DNA of 64,000 nucleotides from Pseudomonas sp. R5(2019) (GCF_009905435.1 NZ_JAAAMT010000004.1:62001-126000), one strand, 5' to 3'; counted from the stretch's first letter, positions 8,931 to 19,307 are shown. The notes: generated by a model from the letters alone, not told the origin. Made by a program: numbers and translations.

Positions 8931-8956
8931 AAAAACCCGCCAGAAGGCGGGTTTTT
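8931..8956. terminator. Bidirectional rho-independent terminator
   Basis: An AACCCGCC / GGCGGGTT stem with a 3-nt AGA loop, flanked by A5 on the left and T5 on the right. It can stop the OsmC-YcaO transcript on the plus strand and the tRNA-Asn transcript on the minus strand. Confidence 0.85.
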
Positions 8957-8999
8957 CGGGTGTTTCAGAGATTTTGGTAGCCTTCTCTGGAACCTTGTT

Positions 9000-9075
9000 T
9001 GGCTCCGCGACCAGGACTCGAACCTGGGACCCAATGATTAACAGTCATTTGCTCTACCGACTGAGCTATCGCGGA
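9000..9075 (-). tRNA. tRNA-Asn (GTT)
   Basis: A 76-nt cloverleaf on the minus strand with acceptor TCCGCGA/TCGCGGA, anticodon loop CTGTTAATC giving GTT, T arm GGTTCGAGTCC and an encoded CCA end. Confidence 0.97.
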
Positions 9076-9145
9076 ATCTGGCGCGTATGTTACTGATTGC
9101 TAACGGGAAGTCAAGCGTTACCTGACTCCCCTCGCAATTTGATGC

Positions 9146-10342
9146 TTACAGCACGGCTACGGTGGCCTTGATCACGGCGTCGATGTTCTTCTGGTTCAGC
9201 GACGCCACGCAAATGCGACCGGTATCCAGAGCATAGATGCCGAACTCGCTCTTCAGGCGGGCAACCTGCTCGACGGTCAGGCCGGAGTAGGAAAACATCC
9301 CGCGCTGCTCGCCGACAAAACTGAAGTCGCGTTTGGCGCCAGCGGCTGCCAGGCCTTCGACCATCTGGTTGCGCATGCCGCGAATGCGCAGGCGCATCTC
9401 GGCCAGTTCCGCTTCCCACATCGCACGCAGCTCTGGGCTGTTCAGCACGGCAGCGACGATGCTGGCGCCATGAGTCGGCGGGTTGGAGTAGTTGGTGCGG
9501 ATAACGCGCTTGACTTGCGACAGCACGCGAGCGCTTTCTTCCTTCGATTCGGTGACGATCGACAGTGCGCCGACGCGCTCGCCGTACAGCGAGAAGGATT
9601 TGGAGAACGAGCTGGAAACGAAGAAGTTCAGGCCCGACTCCGCGAACAGGCGCACGGCAGCGGCGTCTTCGGCGATGCCGTCGCCAAAGCCCTGGTAGGC
9701 CATGTCGAGGAACGGTACGTGGCCCTTGGCCTTGACCACTTCCAGTACCTGTTTCCAGTCTTCCGGGGTCAGGTCGACGCCAGTCGGGTTGTGGCAGCAG
9801 GCGTGCAGTACGATGATCGAGCCGGACGGCAGCGCGTTCAGGTCTTCGAACAGCCCGGAACGGTTAACGCCGTTGGTGGTCGCATCATAGTAGCGGTAGT
9901 TCTGTACCGGGAAGCCGGCGGCTTCGAACAGCGCGCGGTGGTTTTCCCAGCTTGGGTCGCTGATCGCAACGACGGCGTTCGGCGAAATCTGCTTGAGGAA
10001 GTCGGCACCGGTTTTCAGTGCGCCAGTACCGCCCACAGCCTGGGTGGTGACAACCCGGCCAGCGGCCAGCAGTGGCGAGTCTTCGCCGAACAACAGCTTT
10101 TGCACGGCCTGGTCATAGGCGACGATACCGTCGATAGGCAGGTAACCGCGCGAAGCATGTTGGGCAGCGCGAATGGTCTCGGCTTCGATCACGGCGCGCA
10201 GCAGGGGAATTCGCCCTTCTTCGTTGCAGTAAACACCGACGCCCAGGTTGACCTTGTCGGTACGTGGGTCAGCGTTGAATGCTTCGTTGAGGCCCAGGAT
10301 AGGGTCGCGTGGTGCCAATTCGACAGCGGAAAACAGGCTCAT
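9146..10342 (-). CDS. Aromatic/aspartate amino acid aminotransferase (class I PLP)
   Basis: A 398-residue class I aminotransferase of the AspC/TyrB subgroup. Seen: the N-terminal LFSAVELAPRDPILGLNEAF, the substrate-binding HACCHNPTGVDL, the PLP-lysine segment SSSFSKSFSLYGERVG and a C-terminal region with an arginine expected to bind the alpha-carboxylate. The start at 10342 fits the family length of about 397; in-frame codons up to 10465 would add a 41-residue tail not seen in relatives. It interconverts tyrosine, phenylalanine or aspartate with their keto acids, using 2-oxoglutarate. It is divergent from uvrB, as in other Pseudomonas. AspC- versus TyrB-like specificity is not settled here. 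Confidence 0.9.
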   Translation of the reverse strand: MSLFSAVELAPRDPILGLNEAFNADPRTDKVNLGVGVYCNEEGRIPLLRAVIEAETIRAAQHASRGYLPIDGIVAYDQAVQKLLFGEDSPLLAAGRVVTTQAVGGTGALKTGADFLKQISPNAVVAISDPSWENHRALFEAAGFPVQNYRYYDATTNGVNRSGLFEDLNALPSGSIIVLHACCHNPTGVDLTPEDWKQVLEVVKAKGHVPFLDMAYQGFGDGIAEDAAAVRLFAESGLNFFVSSSFSKSFSLYGERVGALSIVTESKEESARVLSQVKRVIRTNYSNPPTHGASIVAAVLNSPELRAMWEAELAEMRLRIRGMRNQMVEGLAAAGAKRDFSFVGEQRGMFSYSGLTVEQVARLKSEFGIYALDTGRICVASLNQKNIDAVIKATVAVL

Positions 10343-10573
10343 TATTACCGTAGCTCTGAATGGAGTGTGAAAGGGGGCTGCACAGCTCCAGTCGAATGCA
10401 CTAGAGCGGTGCACAAACGGGGAGTCAGTATAGAGATCCTTGTTCGGCACGGCGACAGGTTGCACTCGGTTTTACCGGGGTTTTTTCCAATTTTTTTCGA
10501 CCGTTAGTCTTGAAGTGGCGGCAAAGCGAGCGGCACAACCAGACTGAAGGCTTGAAAGTGGCGGGAAGGGCTC

Positions 10574-10606
10574 TTGATTAGGTATAAGTACTGTCTATAA
10601 ATACAG
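10574..10606 (+). promoter_or_regulatory. uvrB promoter with overlapping LexA (SOS) box
   Basis: CTGTCTATAAATACAG (10591-10606) matches the LexA consensus CTG-N10-CAG with an AT-rich centre. It covers the -10 hexamer TATAAA (10596-10601) of a promoter whose -35 is TTGATT (10574-10579), spacer 16. The rest of the 309-bp region between the aminotransferase and uvrB shows no gene. Confidence 0.8.
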
Positions 10607-10651
10607 CCTGAACATTCCCGGGTTTGTAGACGCTTGAATGCAGAGGTCGTT

Positions 10652-12667
<2,016 letters not shown>

Positions 12668-12778
12668 TGTCGGTCAGGCCGTCACCTTTGATGCCCCGGA
12701 TTGTGCGGGTTACTGGAGCCGGCCGGGTCTGGCCTGTTAACATCGGCGCTTTGTTTCACCTCTATTTCGAGACCATTG

Positions 12779-14260
12779 ATGACCACCGTTCGTACTCGTA
12801 TCGCGCCATCGCCCACCGGGGATCCCCACGTCGGCACGGCTTACATCGCTTTGTTCAACTATTGCTTTGCCAAGCAGCATGGCGGCGAGTTCATTCTGCG
12901 CATCGAAGATACCGATCAGCTGCGTTCGACCCGTGAATCCGAACAGCAGATTTTCGACGCCCTGCGCTGGCTCGGCATCGAATGGAGCGAAGGCCCGGAT
13001 GTCGGCGGCCCGCACGGTCCTTACCGTCAAAGCGAGCGGGGCGAGATCTACAAGCAATACGCCCAGCAACTGGTTGACCAGGGTCACGCGTTCCCGTGCT
13101 TCTGCACCGCCGAAGAGCTGGACCAGATGCGCGCCGAGCAGATGGCTCGCAATGAAACCCCGCGTTACGACGGCCGTGCGCTGTTGTTGTCGGCTGAAGA
13201 AGTCGCGCGCCGCCTGGCCGCTGGCGAGCCGCACGTTATTCGCATGAAGGTGCCGACCGAAGGTGTGTGTGTCGTGCCGGACATGCTGCGTGGCGATGTC
13301 GAGATCCCGTGGGACCGCATGGACATGCAAGTCCTGATGAAAACCGATGGCCTGCCGACCTACTTCCTCGCCAACGTGGTCGACGACCACCTGATGGGCA
13401 TCACTCACGTCCTGCGCGGCGAAGAGTGGCTGCCATCGGCGCCCAAGCTGATGAAGCTGTATGACTACTTCGGCTGGGAGCAACCCAAGCTCTGCTATAT
13501 GCCGCTGTTGCGTAACCCGGACAAGAGCAAGCTGTCCAAGCGCAAGAACCCGACCTCGGTGACCTTCTACGAGCGCATGGGCTTCATGCCCGAGGCGATG
13601 CTCAACTACCTGGGCCGCATGGGCTGGTCGATGCCTGACGAGCGGGAGAAGTTCTCGCTGCAGGAAATGGTCGAGCATTTCGACCTGTCTCGCGTCTCCC
13701 TGGGCGGGCCGATTTTCGACATCGAGAAGCTGTCCTGGCTCAACGGCCAGTGGCTGCGCGACCTGCCGGTGGAAGAGTTCGCCGCACGCGTGCAGAAGTG
13801 GGCATTCAACCCCGAGTACATGATGAAGATCGCGCCGCATGTGCAGGGGCGGGTCGAAACCTTCAGTCAGATCGCCCCCCTGGGCGGCTTCTTCTTTGCC
13901 GGTGGCTTGCAACTGGACGCCAGGTTGTTCGAGCACAAGAAGCTCTCGGGCGACCAGGTGCGCCAAGTGATGCAATTGATTCTGTGGAAGCTTGAGTCGC
14001 TGCGTCAGTGGGAAAAGGATCGCATCACCGGCGTGATTCAGGCCGTGGTCGAATCCCTCGAGCTGAAATTGCGTGATGCCATGCCGCTGATGTTCGCGGC
14101 CATCACCGGCCAGGCCAGCTCGGTGTCGGTGCTCGATGCCATGGAGATCCTCGGTCCGGACCTGACGCGGTTCCGTCTGCGTCAGGCGCTGGATCTGCTC
14201 GGCGGCGTTTCGAAGAAAGAAAACAAGGAATGGGAAAAGCTGCTGGCGGCCATCCAGTAA
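12779..14260 (+). CDS. gltX: Glutamate--tRNA ligase
   Basis: A 493-residue class Ic aminoacyl-tRNA synthetase. The HIGH-type signature is [17 protein letters not shown] near the N-terminus, and the KMSKS-type motif is KSKLSKRK around residue 245. The C-terminal half is the anticodon-binding helical region. The start at 12779 gives the [14 protein letters not shown] beginning typical of Pseudomonas GltX; the ATG at 12701 adds an unconserved 26-residue extension. It charges tRNA-Glu in the cytosol. Two tRNA-Glu genes lie immediately downstream at 14594 and 14842, a neat but probably incidental linkage. Confidence 0.97.
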   Translation: MTTVRTRIAPSPTGDPHVGTAYIALFNYCFAKQHGGEFILRIEDTDQLRSTRESEQQIFDALRWLGIEWSEGPDVGGPHGPYRQSERGEIYKQYAQQLVDQGHAFPCFCTAEELDQMRAEQMARNETPRYDGRALLLSAEEVARRLAAGEPHVIRMKVPTEGVCVVPDMLRGDVEIPWDRMDMQVLMKTDGLPTYFLANVVDDHLMGITHVLRGEEWLPSAPKLMKLYDYFGWEQPKLCYMPLLRNPDKSKLSKRKNPTSVTFYERMGFMPEAMLNYLGRMGWSMPDEREKFSLQEMVEHFDLSRVSLGGPIFDIEKLSWLNGQWLRDLPVEEFAARVQKWAFNPEYMMKIAPHVQGRVETFSQIAPLGGFFFAGGLQLDARLFEHKKLSGDQVRQVMQLILWKLESLRQWEKDRITGVIQAVVESLELKLRDAMPLMFAAITGQASSVSVLDAMEILGPDLTRFRLRQALDLLGGVSKKENKEWEKLLAAIQ

Positions 14261-14366
14261 GTCTCTGTAAGCGGTTCTTGCCCCGGATTTACGGGGCAAA
14301 AACCGGGTAGGGCGGGTAAGTGTTTGTTATCTCGGAAAAAAAATTTGGATTTTGTTGAAAATAAGT

Positions 14367-14395
14367 TTGACAGCATCCCGATCCGATCTTAATAT
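14367..14395 (+). promoter_or_regulatory. Promoter of the Ala-Glu tRNA array
   Basis: TTGACA (14367-14372), a 17-nt spacer and TAATAT (14390-14395), followed by a GC-rich GCGCCCCG stretch that looks like the discriminator of a stringently controlled stable-RNA promoter. The first tRNA begins 43 bp downstream of the -10. Confidence 0.8.
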
Positions 14396-14438
14396 GCGCC
14401 CCGTCCACAGCGATGTACGAGAGTACGAAGCACACTGT

Positions 14439-14514
<76 letters not shown>

Positions 14515-14593
14515 AATTCCAGGTCCGCAGTCGGCTACACTGACTCCGGATACGATCAGAATTCAGCTCTGATCGTTGGTAAGAAGGGTTTGC

Positions 14594-14669
14594 GTCCCCT
14601 TCGTCTAGTGGCCTAGGACACCGCCCTTTCACGGCGGTAACAGGGGTTCGAGTCCCCTAGGGGACGCCA
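14594..14669 (+). tRNA. tRNA-Glu (TTC), copy 1
   Basis: A 76-nt cloverleaf starting GTCCCCTTCGTCTAG, anticodon TTC in CGCCCTTTCACGGCG, with encoded CCA. It is 79 bp after the first tRNA-Ala and probably in the same transcript. Confidence 0.97.
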
Positions 14670-14722
14670 GTTTTACAGAAGCGATGTCGTAAGATGCCGC
14701 TCCGCCGCGAGGCGAAAAATCC

Positions 14723-14798
<76 letters not shown>

Positions 14799-14841
14799 AA
14801 TTGCCAGGGTTCGTGAAAACGGATCTGCTCGAAGGTTATGC

Positions 14842-14917
14842 GTCCCCTTCGTCTAGTGGCCTAGGACACCGCCCTTTCACGGCGGTAACAGGGGTTCGAG
14901 TCCCCTAGGGGACGCCA
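14842..14917 (+). tRNA. tRNA-Glu (TTC), copy 2
   Basis: Same 76-nt sequence as the copy at 14594, anticodon TTC, encoded CCA. It is the last tRNA before the terminator at 14943. Confidence 0.97.
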
Positions 14918-14942
14918 CTTTTACCCGCTCTGCGGGATTTTC

Positions 14943-14979
14943 AAGGCTCATTCACTTTTTGAATGAGCCTTTTGTTTTT
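14943..14979 (+). terminator. Rho-independent terminator of the tRNA array
   Basis: AAGGCTCATTCA pairs with TGAATGAGCCTT around a short CTTTT-type loop and is followed by TTGTTTTT. Confidence 0.85.
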
Positions 14980-15051
14980 CCGCTGAAAAAACTTCCTGAT
15001 CTTCCATCGGCCTTGTCGTTCCAGACAATCGGTCGATTTTGTGCTTGTCAA

Positions 15052-15089
15052 AAAATATTATAAGGATAATATTTTAACCATAATATTTT
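15052..15089. promoter_or_regulatory. Three-half-site operator upstream of the tetR gene
   Basis: A perfect palindrome AAAATATTAT-AAGG-ATAATATTTT (15052-15075) is followed after AACC by a third half-site ATAATATTTT (15080-15089) in direct orientation. The third copy ends at the Shine-Dalgarno of the regulator at 15101. The placement suggests autorepression by the TetR protein, blocking both promoter and ribosome site. Binding is inferred. Confidence 0.7.
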
Positions 15090-15100
15090 GGAGTCCCGGC

Positions 15101-15640
15101 ATGAACGACAAGAAGGCCCGCACCCGCGAAAAGATTCTTCAGGCTGCCAGCTCTGCCCTGATCCAGCGTGGCCCGGCCGAGCCGAGCGTCAGTGATGTGA
15201 TGGGCGCGGCCGGGCTGACGGTCGGTGGCTTCTATGCGCACTTCGAAAGCAAGGATGCCTTGATGCTGGAAGCTTTCTCTCAGTCGCTTGACCAGCGTCG
15301 GGCATTACTTGCCGAAGTCGACCCGACCATGAGCGGGGAAGAGCGTCGCGCCTTGGTTGCTGCGTTCTACCTGTCGCGCAAGCACCGTGACGCGACGGAG
15401 CAGGCTTGCCCTCTGCCGACCGCCCTGGGTGAGATGGCGCGCTTGCCGGAGGCCTTTCGGGAGGTGCTGGCCGAACATATCGAATTGATGATGGCCCAGT
15501 TGGCCGACACGCCTGAAGAAGCCGACAAGGCGCTGGCTGACCTGGCCCTGATGGTCGGTGGCCTGGCATTGGCCAGGGCTTTGGGCGGCCATGAGTTGTC
15601 TGACCGTGTCCTGCGTGCTGCCAAGTCGGCAGTGATCTGA
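15101..15640 (+). CDS. TetR/AcrR-family transcriptional regulator
   Basis: A 179-residue TetR-family protein. The N-terminal helix-turn-helix covers residues about 8-52 (REKILQAASSALIQRG, then SVSDVMGAAGLTVGGFYAHFESK), where GGFYAHF is the usual recognition helix. The C-terminal ligand domain carries a conserved CPLPTALGEMAR segment seen in the subgroup that includes regulators of hydrolase operons. I chose the ATG at 15101 (GGAG 7 nt upstream) over 15041, which would place translation across the operator. It is 28 bp upstream of an alpha/beta hydrolase gene that it probably controls. The inducer is unknown. Confidence 0.92.
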   Translation: MNDKKARTREKILQAASSALIQRGPAEPSVSDVMGAAGLTVGGFYAHFESKDALMLEAFSQSLDQRRALLAEVDPTMSGEERRALVAAFYLSRKHRDATEQACPLPTALGEMARLPEAFREVLAEHIELMMAQLADTPEEADKALADLALMVGGLALARALGGHELSDRVLRAAKSAVI

Positions 15641-15668
15641 TCGAGTGGTTACTCCTGGAGACAGAGCA

Positions 15669-16502
15669 ATGAAGACCCTGAGTTGGATTCGTGGTGTCAA
15701 CGGTACCCTCGGCTGGCTGGCACCTGGCATGGTTGCCAGCAAAATGAAAATGGCCTTTATGCGCCCCCGCAATCTTCCGCCCCGTGACTGGGAGCTGCCT
15801 CTGCTGGCAAGCGCCGAGCGGGTGACCTTGCGTTTTGGCTTGTCGGCCTTGCGCTGGGGCCAGGGGCCGACGGTGTTGTTGATGCATGGCTGGGAAGGGC
15901 GGCCCACTCAATTTGCCCACCTGATCGAATGCCTGGTGTCGGCCGGATACACGGCGGTCGCGCTGGATGGCCCGGGCCACGGCCGTTCACCAGGGCAAGA
16001 TGCGCACGTGGTGCTGTTTGCTCGTGCCATGCTGGAAGCGGCTGCGGAGCTGCCGCCGCTGCAGGCGGTGATTGGCCATTCCATGGGTGGGGCAGCCGCG
16101 CTGCTGGCGAGCCAAATGGGCTTGCGTCCCGAGATGGTGGTGAGCATTGCCGCGCCGTCCCATGTGCTGGGTGTGCTGCGCGGCTTCGCCAGTCGGGTCG
16201 GGCTGCCGCCACGGGCGCGGGCCGCGTTCATTCGCCAGGTCGAGCGTGATGTCGGCATGCCGGCGTCGCGCCTGGATGTCAGCCACTACCAACTGGGAAT
16301 GCCTGGCCTGATCGTGCACGCCGAGGATGATCCCATTATTCCCGCCAGCGAGGCCCGGCGAATTCATGAGGCCTGGTTCGACAGCCGCTTGTTGGTGCTG
16401 CCTGGCGGTGGTCACCGGCGTGTGTTGTCTGCACCGCAGCTGATCGAAGGCGTGCTGGCGCTGCTGGCCAAGCGCGAGCCGCCTGCGCGCCAATCGGTGT
16501 GA
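15669..16502 (+). CDS. Alpha/beta hydrolase
   Basis: A 277-residue alpha/beta hydrolase. The oxyanion region is LLMHGWEGRPTQF, the nucleophile elbow is GHSMGG with Ser at about residue 138, the acid is in HAEDDPI near 219 and the histidine in GGGHRR near 248. All four elements are in the expected order. The start at 15669 follows GGAGACAGAGCA. The N-terminal segment before the hydrolase core is basic and mildly hydrophobic but not a clear signal peptide, so a cytosolic place is likely. It follows the tetR gene by 28 bp, and a thioesterase gene follows by 49 bp. The substrate, probably an ester or thioester, cannot be named. Confidence 0.88.
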   Translation: MKTLSWIRGVNGTLGWLAPGMVASKMKMAFMRPRNLPPRDWELPLLASAERVTLRFGLSALRWGQGPTVLLMHGWEGRPTQFAHLIECLVSAGYTAVALDGPGHGRSPGQDAHVVLFARAMLEAAAELPPLQAVIGHSMGGAAALLASQMGLRPEMVVSIAAPSHVLGVLRGFASRVGLPPRARAAFIRQVERDVGMPASRLDVSHYQLGMPGLIVHAEDDPIIPASEARRIHEAWFDSRLLVLPGGGHRRVLSAPQLIEGVLALLAKREPPARQSV

Positions 16503-16551
16503 GCATCCGTTACACTGGCGCCTGGCCAAAACAATGTGACCAGGAGCGGGC

Positions 16552-17001
16552 ATGAATTGGGATCTGGCAACGCCATTTGTGATTGATCTACGCGTGGGCG
16601 CCGAGGACATCGACGGCCTCGGCCACGCCAACAACGCGGTTTACGTGACCTGGCTCGAGCGCTGTGCCTGGCGCCACTCCCAGCGCCTGGGCCTGGACTT
16701 GACCGAGTATCGAAGACTGGACCGCGCCATGGCGGTGGTCCGCCACGAAATCGACTACCTCGCCAGTGCCTATGAAGACGACGAGTTGCAACTGGCTACC
16801 TGGATCGTCGACTGGGACCAGCGCCTGAAAATGACCCGTCGCTTCCAGCTGATCCGCCCAAGCGACGGCACCACCCTGTTGCGCGCCCAGACCACCTTCG
16901 TCTGCATCGAGCTGTCCACCGGGCGACCGAAGCGGATGCCGGTGGAGTTTATGGAAGGGTATGGTCCGGCGATGATCAGCACTCAGCGGGTGAGTGCCTG
17001 A
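16552..17001 (+). CDS. HotDog-fold acyl-CoA thioesterase (4-hydroxybenzoyl-CoA thioesterase type)
   Basis: A 149-residue single-HotDog protein. The signature DIDGLGHANNAVYVTWLE (residues 19-36) matches the family motif in which the first Asp is catalytic and the GH-NN turn holds the thioester. It would hydrolyse an acyl-CoA in the cytosol, and homologous YbgC/FcbC types form tetramers. The ATG follows AGGAGCGGGC, an excellent site. The gene is in line with the alpha/beta hydrolase 49 bp upstream and may share its control, though a separate promoter in the gap is possible. Physiological substrate unknown. Confidence 0.9.
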   Translation: MNWDLATPFVIDLRVGAEDIDGLGHANNAVYVTWLERCAWRHSQRLGLDLTEYRRLDRAMAVVRHEIDYLASAYEDDELQLATWIVDWDQRLKMTRRFQLIRPSDGTTLLRAQTTFVCIELSTGRPKRMPVEFMEGYGPAMISTQRVSA

Positions 17002-17020
17002 TATTTGGCGTCTAACCCCA

Positions 17021-17040
17021 TTCGCGGGCAAGCCCGCGAA
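17021..17040. repeat. Single REP-type palindrome
   Basis: TTCGCGGGCAAGCCCGCGAA is a perfect 9-bp-arm palindrome with a CA centre, located just after the thioesterase gene. The same core occurs in the REP units at 8797 and 35776. Confidence 0.7.
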
Positions 17041-17196
17041 GCTTTTAGACCCACAATCACATCCGATTAACCCAGCAAGAATAATAAGTTGCAGCGGTTA
17101 CCCACATTTCCAGTGGGCCTGCCTGTGGATAACCTGTAGATCAACGGCGCTAGACATTGCCTTGGCTGGCGCTAATCACGTTTGAGCAAAAAATGC

Positions 17197-17904
17197 TCAA
17201 ACGGCCAGCGCCGCTTTGATAAACGCTTCATCCAGCGTCGCCGCCTTGTAGAACTCCTTGTACTCATCTCCTGAAGAGAATCCGAGAAACTGCCTTTGTG
17301 TGATCATGTAAAAGTCATCGCAATGCTGCGCAATTTCATCGATATGGTGAGAGGAAACCAGCACGGTCGCCCCCTCATCACTAGCTTGCCGAATGCACTG
17401 CCAGAGGTAGTACCGAAACTCTGGATCAACACCGGCTGTTGGTTCATCGAGAATGATCAGGTCCGAGGGCAAGCCCAGCAACGACAGCGTGAAGAAACAA
17501 CGAATCTCTCCGTAACTGCAGATCGCAGGCCTTTTGTCCCAAATCTCACCGTAACGCTTGGCGAGGTTCGGGCTCCAGCGCTCAAGACGCTGGAGCATAT
17601 AGGCCTTGCCTGGCAGCGTAGAGGCGCAAAGACATGACAGCATCCTGAACACTTCGGACATCTTCAGCGTCGCGGGCGTAGAAAGCGTTTGGGACAAGTA
17701 GAGCCGCTCGTTTGCGTTGATAGACAGCGTTCCGGTATCAGGTTTTCGCAGTCCGCAGAGGATATCGAAAAATGTCGTTTTTCCAGCACCGTTGGGACCG
17801 AGCAACCCAGTGACGGAGCCCTTTTCGATCACAAGTGATGCGCTCTTGAACAAGCATTTGTTCTTGTGCGAGAAGCTAATGTTGTCGGCAGTTAGAATAG
17901 CCAT
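17197..17904 (-). CDS. ABC transporter ATP-binding protein of the peptide island
   Basis: A 235-residue ABC ATPase. Walker A is GPNGAGKT, Walker B with the catalytic Glu is LIILDEPTAGVD and the H-loop is SSHHIDE. The signature LSGGQ is degenerate, reading CSYGEIR, as seen in some ABC-2 exporters with narrow tasks. It starts at 17904 directly after the permease stop with no spare base (TGA then ATG), so translation is coupled. It would power the permease encoded at 17905-18651. Base composition is clearly AT-richer than the flanking genes, which suggests horizontal gain. Role in export of, or immunity to, the neighbouring small peptide is inferred from the operon alone. Confidence 0.9.
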   Translation of the reverse strand: MAILTADNISFSHKNKCLFKSASLVIEKGSVTGLLGPNGAGKTTFFDILCGLRKPDTGTLSINANERLYLSQTLSTPATLKMSEVFRMLSCLCASTLPGKAYMLQRLERWSPNLAKRYGEIWDKRPAICSYGEIRCFFTLSLLGLPSDLIILDEPTAGVDPEFRYYLWQCIRQASDEGATVLVSSHHIDEIAQHCDDFYMITQRQFLGFSSGDEYKEFYKAATLDEAFIKAALAV

Positions 17905-18651
17905 TCAGTATCTGCTCCAGACAGGCTGCGTTCGGAAATACCGGAAAAAAATTGACAGTGCGATGGCTGGGAATACTGCTGCTGTCAGAAAAATCAAGTA
18001 GAGTTCAGTCTTTCCAGACATGACTGACTCAGCAAATGTCAGCGGATTGAGTGCACTCAGGTTTGCAAATGTTTTGAGGTGATGGGTGCTGCCCAGATAA
18101 CCCAATGCAACCATGGCGAACGATAAAATTGAAAGCAAGGTATGGGCAGTGTTGAACTTCAGGGGAGCAAGCGTTATCAGCAGACCCAGTGAAGAAAATA
18201 AGAGATAGCAAAAATAAAAGTGTTTGATGATCGTGAGATATTCTTTGGCGTCGTAGGTGCCGAAGGCTGGCTTCGTCAGCAGGTAAAAAATCGATCCATA
18301 GGCGAAAGCAATCAATGAGTAGCTGATGACGTGCGCGGCGACAAACAGCACGCGTGCCTGTCGGCCATAAATGAACGACCGGATAAACCCGCTTTCCCTG
18401 CGGCCGATCAGGTAAAACGTAAAGCCAAACAGGGAGATGCTTGAGGCTGTGTAGGCGTAGAACCACGAGGCGGCGTTCAGATATTCTTGGTTGAAATACC
18501 CTGCTTCTGCTTTTGAGAGCGCAAAGAAGTAAAATATAGCGCAAGGGGATAGTAGTATCCAGAACAGTGCCACGGGCTCTTTAATTTGCTCTGTTACGAA
18601 TACTGAAGAAAGTGATAATAATCGATTGGCGTAATTTTTTGTTTTTTTCAT
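17905..18651 (-). CDS. ABC-2 type membrane permease of the peptide island
   Basis: A 248-residue membrane protein with about six hydrophobic segments (for example VALFWILLSPCAIFYFF near residue 30 and LYLIFLTAAVFPAIALSIFF near the end), the layout of ABC-2 permeases. There is no peptidase C39 domain, so leader cleavage is not built into this transporter. Its ATG overlaps the stop of the upstream small-peptide gene as ATGA, and its stop abuts the ATPase start. The base composition is AT-rich, like the rest of the island. By family, such permeases export or expel small hydrophobic or peptide molecules. Nothing in the sequence names the cargo. Confidence 0.85.
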   Translation of the reverse strand: MKKTKNYANRLLSLSSVFVTEQIKEPVALFWILLSPCAIFYFFALSKAEAGYFNQEYLNAASWFYAYTASSISLFGFTFYLIGRRESGFIRSFIYGRQARVLFVAAHVISYSLIAFAYGSIFYLLTKPAFGTYDAKEYLTIIKHFYFCYLLFSSLGLLITLAPLKFNTAHTLLSILSFAMVALGYLGSTHHLKTFANLSALNPLTFAESVMSGKTELYLIFLTAAVFPAIALSIFFRYFRTQPVWSRY

Positions 18652-18839
18652 GGGAAGGGGGTCATGTTGTTTTTTTGTGTGCGATGGTGTTGTTTATGAA
18701 ACTGGATGAGTGTTTTTTTGAATCCGCCGCAACCACCAGCGCCACCCGATCCTCCGAAGAACTCCATATCTATCCACGATTCGGTTGTTTCATCTATGGG
18801 TAACAGCATTTCACCAAGCATGTGTTCATTGTTTTTCAT
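18648..18839 (-). CDS. Small Gly-rich single-Cys peptide, candidate exported or modified peptide precursor
   Basis: A 63-residue peptide that I do not recognise. Residues 5-26 are acidic (seven Asp/Glu, no Lys/Arg); residues 29-39 are a Gly-rich stretch with nine-tenths small residues and the only Cys at 37 (GGSGGAGGCGG); residues 40-63 are basic and His-rich. There is no Sec signal or membrane helix. Its stop overlaps the permease start (ATGA), which is strong evidence that it is a true, co-translated gene. I prefer the ATG at 18839 because the ATG at 18887 would lie at or before the likely transcription start; the longer form would have 79 residues. The acidic leader/basic tail layout resembles ribosomally made peptide precursors, but no modification enzyme is adjacent. 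Function is open. Confidence 0.65.
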   Translation of the reverse strand: MKNNEHMLGEMLLPIDETTESWIDMEFFGGSGGAGGCGGFKKTLIQFHKQHHRTQKNNMTPFP

Positions 18840-18889
18840 TTTGCTTATCTCTTGTTGTTGCGTTGCCTCCCGAATGAGGAAGTGCATAT

Positions 18890-18918
18890 TTATTAACGTT
18901 ATTTTTCTTTTGGGTCAA
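18890..18918 (-). promoter_or_regulatory. Candidate promoter of the small-peptide operon
   Basis: On the minus strand TTGACC (18918-18913), 17 nt, then TAATAA (18895-18890); a one-base shift gives AATAAA with an 18-nt spacer. The -35 is good and the -10 mediocre. It would start RNA near 18883, leaving about a 45-nt leader before the ATG at 18839. Confidence 0.4.
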
Positions 18919-19307
18919 AGGCTCTTTGGATGTCGGTGAATGTCGGTTTTGTTTGAATGTTATTTCTGTGTTTATTTTTTGTGGCTGTCTATAGGACGGT
19001 TCTGAATCTAATTTCTATATTTTTGTAAGATGTTTCCGTAGATTGATTTTTTATGCTTCTATTCGATTTGGGGGGGAGGTGCTTAGTGTTGTTCAAGCAA
19101 CGCCTGGCGTTATGTTTATTCCAGTAGCAGGGACACATGATTTGGAAGTCCCTAAAACCGACGAGCGGTAGCGGCTGAGAGTGTCTCTACTTGGAGCGGA
19201 TGCGCTTCGAGATTTTCAGAGTGTCGTATGCATGTAGCTCAAAGACCGGTGTAGGTATCACACGCTACCCTTGCTAGAATGCCGCCCTTTCCCCCGAGAC
19301 ATCCCCC
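18919..19307. other. AT-rich intergenic region before dusC
   Basis: About 390 bp with no convincing gene on either strand. It is T-rich on the plus strand, contains a short direct repeat of GATGTCGGT-like units (about 18930-18950) and a G8 run near 19070, and returns to normal composition by about 19140. A TAGAAT hexamer near 19275 may be the dusC -10. Confidence 0.5.

Noticed and set aside
12737-14299. A 520-residue antisense frame over gltX
   Set aside because: gltX has full signatures and a ribosome site. The antisense frame has none and no family resemblance.
14278-14299. TTGCCCCG/CGGGGCAA hairpin after gltX as a terminator
   Set aside because: It lacks a T-run on the plus strand and is followed by A-rich sequence. 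It may be only a processing or stability hairpin.
18840-18887. The longer 79-residue form of the small peptide
   Set aside because: The ATG at 18887 lies at or before the likely RNA start. Kept only as an alternative.
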